From: Pseudoalteromonas shioyasakiensis
GTDB taxonomy: Bacteria > Pseudomonadota > Gammaproteobacteria > Enterobacterales > Alteromonadaceae
Direction of reading: 5' to 3'
Length of the DNA stretch: 64,000 bases
Assembly: GCF_024518675.1 (NCBI RefSeq)
Contig: NZ_JANIGL010000004.1
Location: 124,001 to 188,000 of the forward strand
Position 1 is the stretch's first letter. Every line of letters starts with the position of its first letter. Both the position numbers and the translations under genes were made by a program. This document shows, piece by piece, positions 46,310 through 56,415 of this stretch. The notes under the pieces were generated by a model that was not told the origin of the DNA, did not search any database, and saw nothing but the letters and a program-made list of their open reading frames with translations.

Positions 46310-49300
46310 ATGAAACTCAAAACTGTATCAGTTGCCGTTGCAGCTGCAATTTGCAGCGTGGGAGCTCTTCACGCTGCAAATAATCAAGTCGTCAATCCCA
46401 ATACTGTGCAAGCCGTCAATGCTACATTTGCAGATATAAAAAAGTTAACAGAAGAATTTCAAGATGTTAGTTCATCTACCATGTTGCAAAACGATGGTTT
46501 GAACGTACAGCTCAATTCTCAAGGTAATAAATTCCAAGAAGAGGGTCTTGATGGCGAGCATGTTTATATTGTAAAACTCAATGACAACTCGGTTGCATTA
46601 GAGGCGCAAAACTTAGCATCACCGCTTGCGCGCACGATGCGTAGCCAAGGTGTAAATAAGTTATTTGAACAAGGCCAAGCAACTATCTCAGCGGTAGTTG
46701 ATTACCAAAACCAGCTTTTAACAAAGCAACAAACTGTAATGCATAGTGTTACAGCAGCAACTGGCCGTACTGAAATTCGTCATCAATTCACCAAAGCGTT
46801 GAATGGCTTTTCTGTGAAAATGACCGAAGCAGAAGCAAGCAGAGTATCAGCACTTGGTGGTGTTAGCTCGGTTATGCGCTCTAAAAAATATGATTTACTT
46901 TCTGATGAAGGCCCAACCCATATAGGTGCAGACAAAATTTGGGATGGCACCAGCGTACCAAGTGGCATTCAAGGTAAAGGTGAAGGACAAATCGTCGGTA
47001 TTATCGATACCGGTATTAACTCTGATCATCCTTCATTTGCAGCTGTTGGTGGTGACGGTTATGAACATACAAACCCATTTGGTGCTGGCAATTATGTAGG
47101 TGACTGTGTCGAAGAGCCTGATGAGGTGCAATGTAATAATAAACTCATTGGTGTACGCTCATATGATGTTGTTACAGATTCATATTCAGCTATGATCCCT
47201 GGTTGGCCTGCGATTGGTGAAGACTATCAAGGACATGGTTCGCATGTTGCCTCTACAGCTGCTGGTAACGTGTTATATGACGTACCTTACATGGTTGCAG
47301 GGTATGGCGAAGAATCTGATGGTAAGGTATTAAAAGAAGCGTTGTTCCCACAACTGTCAGGTGTGGCTCCGCATGCTAACGTTATTTCTTATCAAGTGTG
47401 TTACCCAAGTAGTGAAGAGTATTCAGGTTGTCCTGGTGAAGCACTTGTGGCAGGTATTGAAGATGCGATTTCTGATGGTGTTGATGTACTGAACTTCTCA
47501 ATTGGTGGTGCTGACTCAAATGTGTGGGCTGACCCGGTACAGCTTGCATTTTTAGCCGCGCGTGAAGCGGGTATTAGTGTTGCAGCCGCAGCGGGTAATA
47601 ATGGTCAAGCATGTGGTGACGAGTGTTTTGGTTATTTAGATAATTCATCACCTTGGCTTGCACAAGTGGCTGCGACAACTCATGGTCGTACAATTGCTGT
47701 GGATACTATGGTTGAGTTTGCCGGGTTTATTGATCCAGCTCTGGGTGCTGAGGTACCTGCATGGTCTGACACTGGCTTAGTGGGTGGTTCAATCAATACC
47801 GATGAAATCACCGGTGTCGTTGTTTGGGCTAAAGATTACGAAGATATTAACGGTGAAAAAGATAGCAATGGTTATTGTGCTACTGAATACCCTGAAGGGG
47901 CGTTTGATTTCTTTAAAGATGGCACTGCTATTCCTGGTGCTGCGGATGGCTCGAGCAATGTATTTGTTGTTTGCCAACGCCATGATCCAGCTGACCCTAC
48001 AGCAAATGCGCGTACTGCCAAAGTAAGTAATGTTAAAGCTGGTGGTGCTGATGGCTTTATTATGTTTAATAAACTTGCTGATCAAGGTACAGTTGCTGAA
48101 AGCTACGAATTACCAAGTGTTCACTTTACTTATGATCAATGGCATGGTGTCTACCCTGATCAAGGCTTAGAAGATTGGATTGATCACAACTCAGAGTTAG
48201 GTCATCAAATTACTATTAAACCGACGGTAATTGAGCGCCGTGTAAAACCTGAAGATGCTGACTGGTTAGCTGACTTCTCATCTCGTGGTCCTTCATATCA
48301 AAATGAAGAAATTTTAGCGCCAGCTATTTCAGCGCCAGGCGTTAATATTTATGCTGCATATTCAGATGAGCATCCGTTTTTACCAACACCAAATGGTCAA
48401 GATTATATCGCAATAAGCGGTACTTCGATGGCGTCTCCGCATATTGCCGGCTCAATGGCACTACTTCGCCAAATCCATCCAGAGTGGACGCCAGCGCAAA
48501 TTCAATCTGCGTTACTAATGACCGCAGATAACGTGGTGCAGTATCGCCGTCTAAATAATGCGACAGGTGATATTGAAAAAGCTGAGACATACCGTGCGGG
48601 TACTGGCCGAGTGAATGTTGCAAGTGCTGCCAAAGCCGGCTTTGTAATGGATGAAAGCGCAGATAACTTCTTAGCAGCTGATCCATACAACGGTGGTACA
48701 CCACATAAGCTAAACTTACCTAACTTAGTTAACTTCTCGTGTAAACCGGAATGTCAGTGGATACGTACAATCACTGCAACAGAGGATGGTACATGGTCAG
48801 TAAGTCAGGGTGATGTTGTAAACTGGAACTTTGATAGCCGTCAGCAATCAGCACAAAATGGCGTTAATATTGAAGTTGAACCAAGCACATTCAGCCTGAA
48901 AAAAGGCGAGAGCCAAACCATTATTGTTAAAGCATCAATTATGGACACGCAAGATTGGTTTAGTAACGCAGAAGTTGAATTGCATAGCCGACTAACTTTC
49001 AAGGCTGAACAGGCTGACATTCCTGATGCGCAGTGGCCAGTGGTGTTTAAATATGATCGTGGCGACCTTCCATCATCGGTGAAAACAACAGCGCATGCAG
49101 ACCAAGGTTCATTTGTCGTTAATAACGTAAACTTACCAAATGTGGCAGCACCTGTGGCTCAGGCTTATAAGCCGGTAAAAGCAACTGTTGAAACCTTTGT
49201 AATACCTAAAGATAGTGACCAAGTTTTCCCATGGGCAATGAACCGCACTGATGAAGTTAACCCTGATGATATTTTAGATGAAGCAATTGCCACTAAATTT

Positions 49301-51922
49301 GTAACAGTACCTGCAAATGCTAAGCGTTTTACTGTTGAAGTTGTTGATATTGAATCACCTTTTGAAGGCACTCATAATCGAGGTAATCCAAACGTTTACA
49401 TCGGTAAAGATTACAACGGCGATGGTATTATTCAACCGCAAGATGAGATCCTATGTGTATCAAGTCATGTACTTTACAAAAACTTTTGTAATATCAACAA
49501 CCCAGAATCAGGTGAATATTGGGCTGTTATCTATAACTCAAAAGATCCAGGTCAAGAGGGGGTTGAAGAGACGTTTGATGTTGCATTTGCTGTGGTAACC
49601 GATCAATACGCAGATGAAATTGACGTAACACTACCGGGTAGTGATGGTGTTGAAACCGTTGATATGACTATCAATTGGGATATGGCAATGGAACCAGATG
49701 CCATCTATTACTCAATGATTGATGTAGGTACATCAGCCGTTAATGTGGGTAATATTGGCTCAGTACCTTTGAAAATTGAACGTGGTGTTGATGCGATTAA
49801 CTTAGATGTTCCTAATTCAACTGCTAAAGTGGGCGACCGCATCCCATTCACTTTTGAAGTATTAGCCAATAACTCAGGGCAGGATCGCGATTTCTCATTC
49901 GAGCTTGATATTCCTGAGGGTTTAAGCGTTCGTCCTAGCGATGTACTTGTTGGCAGTGCTAGTGAAGTAAGTACAGAGGTTGTTGACGGTAAAGTTATTA
50001 TTTCAGGTGTGCAGCAAGATACATCTGATTTATCGGCTGACTATATTATTACCGATAACATCACAGACGAAATGTGTAAATTGCCAGATTTAGGCAATAG
50101 TAACCCAGGTGGCTATATTAACTTATCTGAGTTTGGCATTAATCCGTCACTGAGTGGCTTTGATGACACAGGAATGATTCAATATAGCAGAGGTTGGGTT
50201 GTCCCATTAAATACGTTATTTGGAGGTTACTATGATGCCTTCAGCTTGTATAACAATACTGAGGATAGCAACGTACCAGGCTCTTTAATACAAATCAAAG
50301 GTAATGGTATGGTCGACTTTTCTGGTGCACCAATTAGAGGCACAGGGCATTCTCGTTTACCATTTAATACCTTCCCCAATGAAGTATTAGCACCATTGTG
50401 GCGTGCTGAATACAACTCTAAAGATACCGGCTTGAAAGTTAAAGACATGATGTCAGTTGGCTTATCGGCAAGTGAAGGTATCTCAATGGCCAGTACAGCC
50501 TCAGGTTGGGCTATTGTTGAATGGGATAACGCCGCTGATTATGGCGATATAGCGCAAGACCCTCAGACACGTCAGATTACTTATACTAAGCGAGACAATA
50601 GCTTTGACTTTCAAGTGTTATTTAATGCCAATACACGCTTTGGTAAAAATGAGCACGAAATTTATTTTGCCTATGACAATATAGACTTTGGCAGTACCCA
50701 AGGTCAGGGAAGTATTGGTATACAAGGCTTTAAAGGTATGTGGGATTTATGGGGTCCGTTAAATGGCCACAAAGGCGATAGCCAAGCGTATGACAACTTA
50801 GATGAAGTCGTAAAAGACGACTACATTATCTGTATGGATTACGTAGGCCCAGAGTCTTCACAATTTGAAGTCACGGCATGGGCGGAAGTATTACCTTCAG
50901 CATCAGGTCAAAACCTTGAAATTACAGCAACAACGTCAATGTCAGGCATGGCTGATATCAGCGTGACTAAAACCCTATCAGTACCGGGTAATATCACTAT
51001 AGTGCCACTTAATGACATGACCACCACTGAAGAAACGGCTGTTTCATTCGATGTTGATCATATTGATGAAATGAATTCGAAGAATGAAATCTCGGTCATT
51101 TCAGCAGATGTAACCTATGAAGTGGATGGCGAAACAGTCACAATTACGCCAGTAGCAGACTTCTTTGGTGAAACTGAAATCGAAGTTGTGGTATCTGATA
51201 TTGAAAACCCAACCGATAAAGCCAGCACCACGTTTATGCTAACCGTGACAGGTGTGAGTGATGCACCGGTAGTTGAAGTCGCTACTACGGATGTGGTTAT
51301 CACTGAAGGAGAGGTTGTCACACTGGATGCATCAAGTTCAAGTGATGCCGATGGCGATGAAATCACTTTTGCGTGGTCAGGTGCGGGTGTAATTGCCGAT
51401 GCAACGGCTGCGATGACGACGGTATCGGGTTTAGAGCCGGGTCAGCATAGCTTTACAGTAACAGTATCAGATGGTGAGCATGAATCGACCTCGACGGTGA
51501 ATGTCGAAGTCGTGACTATCAGTGAGCGATTAGCGATTAGCAGCCTGGATGATATGGTTATCGATGAAGGTGGTGTAGCTGAATTGGTTGTAAACTTTAC
51601 AGATGAACTAGGAAAAGAAACCGTTATTACAGCCGTTGCAGATAATGCAGAGATTGAAGTAATGGGACATGAATCTGGTTCTACATTGAAAGTTACACCA
51701 AATGCGGGTGTTACCGGTGATGTAAATGTGACAGTAATGGTTGCTTATACAGATACACCGACAACAGTATCAAAAGAAACATTTACTCTTACGGTGAATG
51801 AAGTTGAAGATACAACCGTAGTTGAAGAGACAAAAAGCAACAGCAGCAGTGGTTCATTAGCCTGGTTAACTGTGTTGATGGCGGGTTTTGCAAGTTTGCG
51901 TCGGAGAAGAGTGACTAAATAG
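46310..51922 (+). CDS. Secreted S8 subtilisin-like protease 2 with GlyGly-CTERM-like tail
   Basis: 1870-residue tandem paralogue of the preceding gene with the same architecture: signal peptide, propeptide, S8 domain with Asp233, His309 and Ser706, protease-associated insert, Fn3/Ig-like modules and CTERM tail ending SLRRRRVTK. Identity is moderate through the catalytic part, low in the middle (about residues 1300-1370) and almost complete at the DNA level in the last 900 bp. Start ATG 46310 with CAGGGG upstream. Both would be exported and anchored or released at the surface to digest proteins. Confidence 0.94.
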   Translation: MKLKTVSVAVAAAICSVGALHAANNQVVNPNTVQAVNATFADIKKLTEEFQDVSSSTMLQNDGLNVQLNSQGNKFQEEGLDGEHVYIVKLNDNSVALEAQNLASPLARTMRSQGVNKLFEQGQATISAVVDYQNQLLTKQQTVMHSVTAATGRTEIRHQFTKALNGFSVKMTEAEASRVSALGGVSSVMRSKKYDLLSDEGPTHIGADKIWDGTSVPSGIQGKGEGQIVGIIDTGINSDHPSFAAVGGDGYEHTNPFGAGNYVGDCVEEPDEVQCNNKLIGVRSYDVVTDSYSAMIPGWPAIGEDYQGHGSHVASTAAGNVLYDVPYMVAGYGEESDGKVLKEALFPQLSGVAPHANVISYQVCYPSSEEYSGCPGEALVAGIEDAISDGVDVLNFSIGGADSNVWADPVQLAFLAAREAGISVAAAAGNNGQACGDECFGYLDNSSPWLAQVAATTHGRTIAVDTMVEFAGFIDPALGAEVPAWSDTGLVGGSINTDEITGVVVWAKDYEDINGEKDSNGYCATEYPEGAFDFFKDGTAIPGAADGSSNVFVVCQRHDPADPTANARTAKVSNVKAGGADGFIMFNKLADQGTVAESYELPSVHFTYDQWHGVYPDQGLEDWIDHNSELGHQITIKPTVIERRVKPEDADWLADFSSRGPSYQNEEILAPAISAPGVNIYAAYSDEHPFLPTPNGQDYIAISGTSMASPHIAGSMALLRQIHPEWTPAQIQSALLMTADNVVQYRRLNNATGDIEKAETYRAGTGRVNVASAAKAGFVMDESADNFLAADPYNGGTPHKLNLPNLVNFSCKPECQWIRTITATEDGTWSVSQGDVVNWNFDSRQQSAQNGVNIEVEPSTFSLKKGESQTIIVKASIMDTQDWFSNAEVELHSRLTFKAEQADIPDAQWPVVFKYDRGDLPSSVKTTAHADQGSFVVNNVNLPNVAAPVAQAYKPVKATVETFVIPKDSDQVFPWAMNRTDEVNPDDILDEAIATKFVTVPANAKRFTVEVVDIESPFEGTHNRGNPNVYIGKDYNGDGIIQPQDEILCVSSHVLYKNFCNINNPESGEYWAVIYNSKDPGQEGVEETFDVAFAVVTDQYADEIDVTLPGSDGVETVDMTINWDMAMEPDAIYYSMIDVGTSAVNVGNIGSVPLKIERGVDAINLDVPNSTAKVGDRIPFTFEVLANNSGQDRDFSFELDIPEGLSVRPSDVLVGSASEVSTEVVDGKVIISGVQQDTSDLSADYIITDNITDEMCKLPDLGNSNPGGYINLSEFGINPSLSGFDDTGMIQYSRGWVVPLNTLFGGYYDAFSLYNNTEDSNVPGSLIQIKGNGMVDFSGAPIRGTGHSRLPFNTFPNEVLAPLWRAEYNSKDTGLKVKDMMSVGLSASEGISMASTASGWAIVEWDNAADYGDIAQDPQTRQITYTKRDNSFDFQVLFNANTRFGKNEHEIYFAYDNIDFGSTQGQGSIGIQGFKGMWDLWGPLNGHKGDSQAYDNLDEVVKDDYIICMDYVGPESSQFEVTAWAEVLPSASGQNLEITATTSMSGMADISVTKTLSVPGNITIVPLNDMTTTEETAVSFDVDHIDEMNSKNEISVISADVTYEVDGETVTITPVADFFGETEIEVVVSDIENPTDKASTTFMLTVTGVSDAPVVEVATTDVVITEGEVVTLDASSSSDADGDEITFAWSGAGVIADATAAMTTVSGLEPGQHSFTVTVSDGEHESTSTVNVEVVTISERLAISSLDDMVIDEGGVAELVVNFTDELGKETVITAVADNAEIEVMGHESGSTLKVTPNAGVTGDVNVTVMVAYTDTPTTVSKETFTLTVNEVEDTTVVEETKSNSSSGSLAWLTVLMAGFASLRRRRVTK

Positions 51923-51938
51923 ACGTTATTATCAATAT

Positions 51939-51958
51939 AAGGGCTCTAAGGAGCCCTT
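51939..51958. terminator. Terminator after protease 2
   Basis: AAGGGCTC (51939-51946) / GAGCCCTT (51951-51958) with a TAAG loop, followed by an AT-rich run. Confidence 0.85.
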
Positions 51959-52066
51959 ATATAAATTTAACGTACTTCTTGATTTGAAATGCGTAAAACG
52001 TACAGTTGCAATGAAATAAATATGTTACATTATCAAAAGATTTACAGATTATATTTTTATTAGGTT

Positions 52067-52915
52067 ATGGCGATTATGTTAAGAAAAGTGCTTCTGAGTC
52101 TAGCAAGTTTAGCTTTTACACAAACAGTGTTTGCAGAGTCGTTAGCTGAAAAGCAATTAATCGCAAAAGGTGAGCTTCACGCTAGTGTTTCAATAGGCTA
52201 TGGCGGTATTCAAAATCCTGTTTTGAATTCAGATAACTTTACTACCCCAATTTTGCCAAACCTTACTTATTATGGTGAGCGTTGGTTTTTTGATAATTTT
52301 GCGGTGGGTTATAGTCTAGTTGAACAGAGTAATTTTTATGTCGATATCTCTGGTCGATTTAATGAAGATGGTTTTTTCTTTGAGTTAGATGGTATTGATA
52401 AACTCTTTGCCGCTGGTGTGGTTTCCGGAGGTTTAAAGGATACTCCCTCAAGGCCTGAAGATGGGTTAACGCCGATTGAGCGTGACTTATCTTATCTAGC
52501 GGGATTATCTACTGGTTACAAGCTTAGCGACAGTGTTTTACTAGAAGCTTCTTTGATGCAAGATGTTACCGGTGTGCATGATGGCCATGAAGGGCAATTG
52601 AATATCTTTAAGGTCTTTAACGTTGATGATGCACTCTTTGGTTTAGAGCTTGGTGCTACGTATAAAAACCGAGAGCTAATCAGCTATTACTATACCTTGG
52701 CTGCCAGAGAAGCACTGGTAAGAATCCCCAGCTACGACAATAAAAGCGCTTTAAACTATCACTTTAAATTAAGTTATGAATACCCACTTTCAGAGCGCTT
52801 TAGTGTCGATGTGAATGTTAAGCACACCTGGCTCGATAGTGATTTAGTTAATAACCCTATGATTTCTGAAACTGGTTATTTCTCAGGGTTTGCTGGCATT
52901 ACTTATCATTTTTAG
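52067..52915 (+). CDS. MipA/OmpV-family outer membrane protein
   Basis: 282 residues. Signal peptide (LASLAFTQTVFA), then alternating beta strands ending in a C-terminal aromatic residue (GFAGITYHF), typical of outer-membrane barrels. LAGLSTGYKLSDSVLLEASLMQDVTG and PSYDNKSALNYHF are MipA/OmpV-like. ATG at 52067 or 52076 are both possible. It faces the kinase gene tail to tail with a 17-bp overlap; in related genomes this gene neighbours a kinase, regulator and DUF3019 gene. Confidence 0.87.
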   Translation: MAIMLRKVLLSLASLAFTQTVFAESLAEKQLIAKGELHASVSIGYGGIQNPVLNSDNFTTPILPNLTYYGERWFFDNFAVGYSLVEQSNFYVDISGRFNEDGFFFELDGIDKLFAAGVVSGGLKDTPSRPEDGLTPIERDLSYLAGLSTGYKLSDSVLLEASLMQDVTGVHDGHEGQLNIFKVFNVDDALFGLELGATYKNRELISYYYTLAAREALVRIPSYDNKSALNYHFKLSYEYPLSERFSVDVNVKHTWLDSDLVNNPMISETGYFSGFAGITYHF

Positions 52916-54089
52916 GCCAACGAATAGCAATATCAGCCCCACCAGTTTCATTGCTATTACACAGTGAAATAGTCCCTCCGTGCCAGCTTGCGATTTGCTT
53001 TACTATATAAAGGCCTAAGCCATACCCGCTGGCAAGGTTATCGTTTTCACCCTGCTGAAAAGGCTCTATCAGTGCGCCCGCATTTATGGGGAGTCCAGGG
53101 CCATCATCAATGACATGTATTGTGTAGAACCCCTCATCGAGGCTGGTGGTAACAATGATTTGCTGTTTCGCATACTTAGTTGCGTTGATGAGTAAGTTCT
53201 GCATCGCTATGGCCATAAAACTGGCTTCGCAATTTACCGTGATTATATCTTTTCTGAGTATGAAGTTAAGCTCTTTATAAAGGCTAAACTTGTTAATTTC
53301 AGACTCTATCAATTGATTGAGGTGAGTGCGTGATTGGCAAAAAACGTTGTGCTGATGTTCAAGCCGTGCAAATGAAAGGTATTGTTCCAAGCGTAGCTCT
53401 ATTTCTTCAATATCTCGCTCTATTTGCTCATTTTCTTCATCGCTATAGTCTGAAATTGATAGCGCAAACCGCATGCGGGATAGCGGAGTTCTAATTTCGT
53501 GGGAAATTATCCGAGATAAGTCGCTATGCAGCTGAATAAAATTTTCTATTCGCTCCGACATCTCAGTGAACGTGCCAGCAAGCGGTGCAATCGATGAGTT
53601 ACTTCTTATGGCTAAATCTATTTTTTCTGGTTTTTTACTAAAACGCTTGGCGGCTGATTGTAATAAGCTTAAATCACGGAAAATAGGCCGAATAAACAGT
53701 AATATGAGCCCACCAAGTAGCAAGTAAAAAGTGATAAAGGCAGCCCAATTTGTCGGTTGTCCGGTTGTTAAATTAATAGGCCCAATACGAAAGTTTTGTA
53801 GGTTTTCACCTTTTAGATAAACATAAGATTGCTGATCAATAGTGACTTTAATTATGCCTTGTTGGGCAAATTTTTGTTCAAGGCTTTCAGGAATTATCAG
53901 TTGAGATGCGCTTAGTTCTTTTATTTTATATTGCTTATTTTCAATAAGAGAGCGAAATTCGTCAACGCTGAATTGAATACTTGGTGTGGCTGCGGGGAAA
54001 AAATAATTGTAAAGTTGACCAAAGGATAGCACTAACGCAATTAAGCTAATTGTGATTATTACATAGAGTTTTAAAAATTTCTGGTTCAT
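52899..54089 (-). CDS. Sensor histidine kinase of the MipA-linked two-component pair
   Basis: 396 residues. TM1 at about 8-30, a periplasmic domain of about 85 residues, TM2 at about 115-137, HAMP, then the H box HEIRTPLSRMRFAL, N box NLLINATKYAKQ and G boxes DDGPGLPINAGAL and GYGLGLYIVKQI. The ATG overlaps the regulator stop by 4 bp. The signal is unknown; the neighbouring outer-membrane protein suggests an envelope cue. Confidence 0.92.
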   Translation of the reverse strand: MNQKFLKLYVIITISLIALVLSFGQLYNYFFPAATPSIQFSVDEFRSLIENKQYKIKELSASQLIIPESLEQKFAQQGIIKVTIDQQSYVYLKGENLQNFRIGPINLTTGQPTNWAAFITFYLLLGGLILLFIRPIFRDLSLLQSAAKRFSKKPEKIDLAIRSNSSIAPLAGTFTEMSERIENFIQLHSDLSRIISHEIRTPLSRMRFALSISDYSDEENEQIERDIEEIELRLEQYLSFARLEHQHNVFCQSRTHLNQLIESEINKFSLYKELNFILRKDIITVNCEASFMAIAMQNLLINATKYAKQQIIVTTSLDEGFYTIHVIDDGPGLPINAGALIEPFQQGENDNLASGYGLGLYIVKQIASWHGGTISLCNSNETGGADIAIRWPKNDK

Positions 54090-54763
54090 GGCTCAGTAAT
54101 ATCCAAGCTATAGCCTTTACCACGAACAGATTTAATATCTAAAGATGATTCTTTATCAGCAAAAAGCGTTTTTAATTTTTTTCGCAGGCGACTTATTTTC
54201 AAATCCACTGCTCTGTCTAAGCCATCGTATTCTCGGCCGATTACATGCTTAAACAATACTTCTCTGGTCACTGCTTTGGGGCTACTTTTAGCTAAAAATG
54301 ATATAATTTCAAACTCGTTATCATTCAAGCCAAGCGGTGTTTTCAGAAAAATAGCGTCGCGTTTTCTTGCATCAATATATAAGCTTTGTGATTGTTGATT
54401 TTGCCCTTGTTGATTGATGATATTTCTCACTTTTGCAAGGAGAAGCTCGGGCCTAATTGGTTTTACTAAATAATCATTAGCACCTAATTCAAGCCCTTTT
54501 ATTTGTGACTGGACAGAATCAAGTGCCGTTAAAAATATAATGGGGCAGTCATGGTTTTTTTTTAAATTATCTATCAAGCTAAAGCCATTACCATCAGGCA
54601 ACATAACGTCACAGATAATTAAGCTTGGCGTAAACGTTGTATTGTGATCGCAATATTCTTGAACGGTATTAAATACATCCACTGTAAATTTTTGCTTTAA
54701 TAAAAACTTTTGTATTAAGTTAGCAAGTTTTAGGTCATCTTCGATGACAAATATATGATGCAT
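54086..54763 (-). CDS. OmpR-family response regulator
   Basis: 225 residues: receiver with IFVIEDDLKLANLI, phospho-Asp in LIICDVMLPDGNGF and Lys in YLVKPIRPE, then a winged helix (LGLNDNEFEIISFLAKSSPKAVTREVL, RAVDLKISRLRKKL, VRGKGYSL). It is coupled at both ends, overlapping DUF3019 by 1 bp and the kinase by 4 bp. Confidence 0.93.
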   Translation of the reverse strand: MHHIFVIEDDLKLANLIQKFLLKQKFTVDVFNTVQEYCDHNTTFTPSLIICDVMLPDGNGFSLIDNLKKNHDCPIIFLTALDSVQSQIKGLELGANDYLVKPIRPELLLAKVRNIINQQGQNQQSQSLYIDARKRDAIFLKTPLGLNDNEFEIISFLAKSSPKAVTREVLFKHVIGREYDGLDRAVDLKISRLRKKLKTLFADKESSLDIKSVRGKGYSLDITEP

Positions 54764-55203
54764 TATAAACTCCAGCCAAAACGACGCTTGATGCGATAAT
54801 CACTCGCTTCATAATTAGCAATTGATAACTCTTGTTCTTTAACAATTCGGTTGGTAAGTGGATCGATAAGTTGAACCATAATTGAGTGGGTCGTTTGCAA
54901 TTTAAAACGCTCTTTAATCACTCCCGTTGCTGTATAGCATTGGGTATATTGCGGTCGATTTGATATTTCAAGACACAGCTCTTTGTAGGGGGCTAAGATA
55001 AGGTTCACTTGAATATTGAACTCGCAAAGTTTTTGTTTTGTTTCAGTGATACAGACCGAAGGCGATACTTTAAAAAAAGGTTTATCTGTTGATTTAGCAA
55101 AGAGACAAGCGCTATAAATCGCACTATAGATCAATGCAATGTACAGTGCTGCTTTATTGAGTTTTATTATATCAACGATTCTAAAAGCCTTAGGGTAGAG
55201 CAA
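54763..55203 (-). CDS. DUF3019 exported protein
   Basis: 146 residues. An N-terminal hydrophobic segment (LYIALIYSAIYSACLFA) acts as a signal peptide or anchor. The core FKVSPSVCITETKQKLCEFNIQV...KELCLEISN, with Cys pairs and the C-terminal YRIKRRFGWSL, matches DUF3019 proteins. It heads the operon with the regulator and kinase (TAATG overlap), so it is probably the periplasmic member of the same signalling unit. Function unknown. Confidence 0.82.
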   Translation of the reverse strand: MLYPKAFRIVDIIKLNKAALYIALIYSAIYSACLFAKSTDKPFFKVSPSVCITETKQKLCEFNIQVNLILAPYKELCLEISNRPQYTQCYTATGVIKERFKLQTTHSIMVQLIDPLTNRIVKEQELSIANYEASDYRIKRRFGWSL

Positions 55204-55609
55204 ACCGGTATACCTAAAATAAAATCAGGCTTGGCTAAAACGTAATTGCATTAGCTGCCTCGTATTTTTGTGGACGTTAAAGTGCTAGCTTTTTGTAGCC
55301 TCAGTCCCTATGAAACCTTTGAAAAGTACGTCATTTTCTTGTTAATTAGGTTGCCATTGTACAACGACAACAACCGTTAGTTTTACTTATTTTTTAGTAA
55401 ATGTTAACTACTTTATACAAAAATATGGAATTTGTTATAACTTATGCCTAGCAAGCATAACTAGTTTTCCCTTGCGCTGTCGCTGCAAAGCGGGATTTTT
55501 CAAAATGTTACGTCTAAGTTATAAACAAAAGTTTAACAGATTCGACCTCTATTGTTATTTAATCTGGTAGAATAGGCGGGTTATAAGCAGTTTAAGCAGT
55601 GAACAAACT
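55204..55609. other. 406-bp intergenic region between DUF3019 and DUF3581 genes
   Basis: Divergent promoters must lie here. The only structure I can see is a weak stem around 55469-55494 (CCC-TTGC / GCAA-AGC-GGG) followed by TTTTT, which could end a short plus-strand transcript. No ORF with a ribosome site is evident. Confidence 0.45.
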
Positions 55610-56314
55610 ATGTTAAGTCCTTTTTTTCAGCAACATGCTGATCATATTTCAATTTCCCGTGAACAAGGGTGTCGTTTTGCAAAATGCGTAGCCGATGATT
55701 ACAACCCACTTCATGATAAAGATGCAAAGAAGTTTTGTGTACCTGGAGATTTGCTGTTTGCATTGGTCCTAAGTCGTTATGGCATTAGTGAAAAAATGGA
55801 GTTTACCTTTGCTGGCATGGTGGATGAAAACACTAAGTTAAACTTTCCTGAAGGTGGCGAAGAGTTTGCCATTACCAGTGGCGAAAAAGTCATGCTGCGA
55901 GTTAAGCGCGAAGGCCAAAATAGCAAGTGCCAAACGTTGACAGATAGTTTAATTAAAAACTACGTCGAGTTCTCGGGCACAACCTTTCCGCATGTGATTA
56001 TTCCACTGATGGGCAAACAAGAGGTGATGATCAACCCAGCTCGCCCTATGGTTATTTATGAGTCAATGCTGATTAACTTAGATAACATAGATATCAAGGC
56101 ACCGACATTAGAGTTTGCAGAGCCTGATTTTGAGTACTCAGGTAAGCGCGGTAAAATTACCTTACGCTTTAACTTGCTTGAAAATGGCCAAAAAGTGGGT
56201 TCGGGTGAAAAGCATATGTTGGTATCTGGCATTCGTGAATATTGCCAAGAGACTGTTGATGATCTCATTTCGTTTTATAATCAACGAAAAGAAACACTCA
56301 AACCGGTTGCTTAA
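55610..56314 (+). CDS. DUF3581 hot-dog-like protein
   Basis: 234 residues, soluble. FAKCVADDYNPLHDKDAKKF has the D-x-N-P-x-H pattern of MaoC-type hydratase and hot-dog thioesterase folds, and the rest (VPGDLLFALVLSRYG, VMLRVKREGQNSK) matches DUF3581 proteins. A role in acyl-CoA or acyl-chain chemistry can be inferred but not shown. Confidence 0.82.
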   Translation: MLSPFFQQHADHISISREQGCRFAKCVADDYNPLHDKDAKKFCVPGDLLFALVLSRYGISEKMEFTFAGMVDENTKLNFPEGGEEFAITSGEKVMLRVKREGQNSKCQTLTDSLIKNYVEFSGTTFPHVIIPLMGKQEVMINPARPMVIYESMLINLDNIDIKAPTLEFAEPDFEYSGKRGKITLRFNLLENGQKVGSGEKHMLVSGIREYCQETVDDLISFYNQRKETLKPVA

Positions 56315-56339
56315 ATACGACTGTTATTTGCTTTAAATG

Positions 56340-56362
56340 AAGGCGCGTAAGCGCCTTTTTTG
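56340..56362 (+). terminator. Terminator after the DUF3581 gene
   Basis: AAGGCGC, a GTAA loop, GCGCCTT, then TTTTT. Short GC stem with a clear U-tract. Confidence 0.88.
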
Positions 56363-56415
56363 TTGTCTATTTTGTGCGTACAATAGCGTTATTATTCGTT
56401 TTTTAAGTTTACGCT

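Noticed and set aside
46275..46310. Fur-box-like AT stretch before protease 2
   Set aside because: Too few matches to the Fur consensus to support a site.
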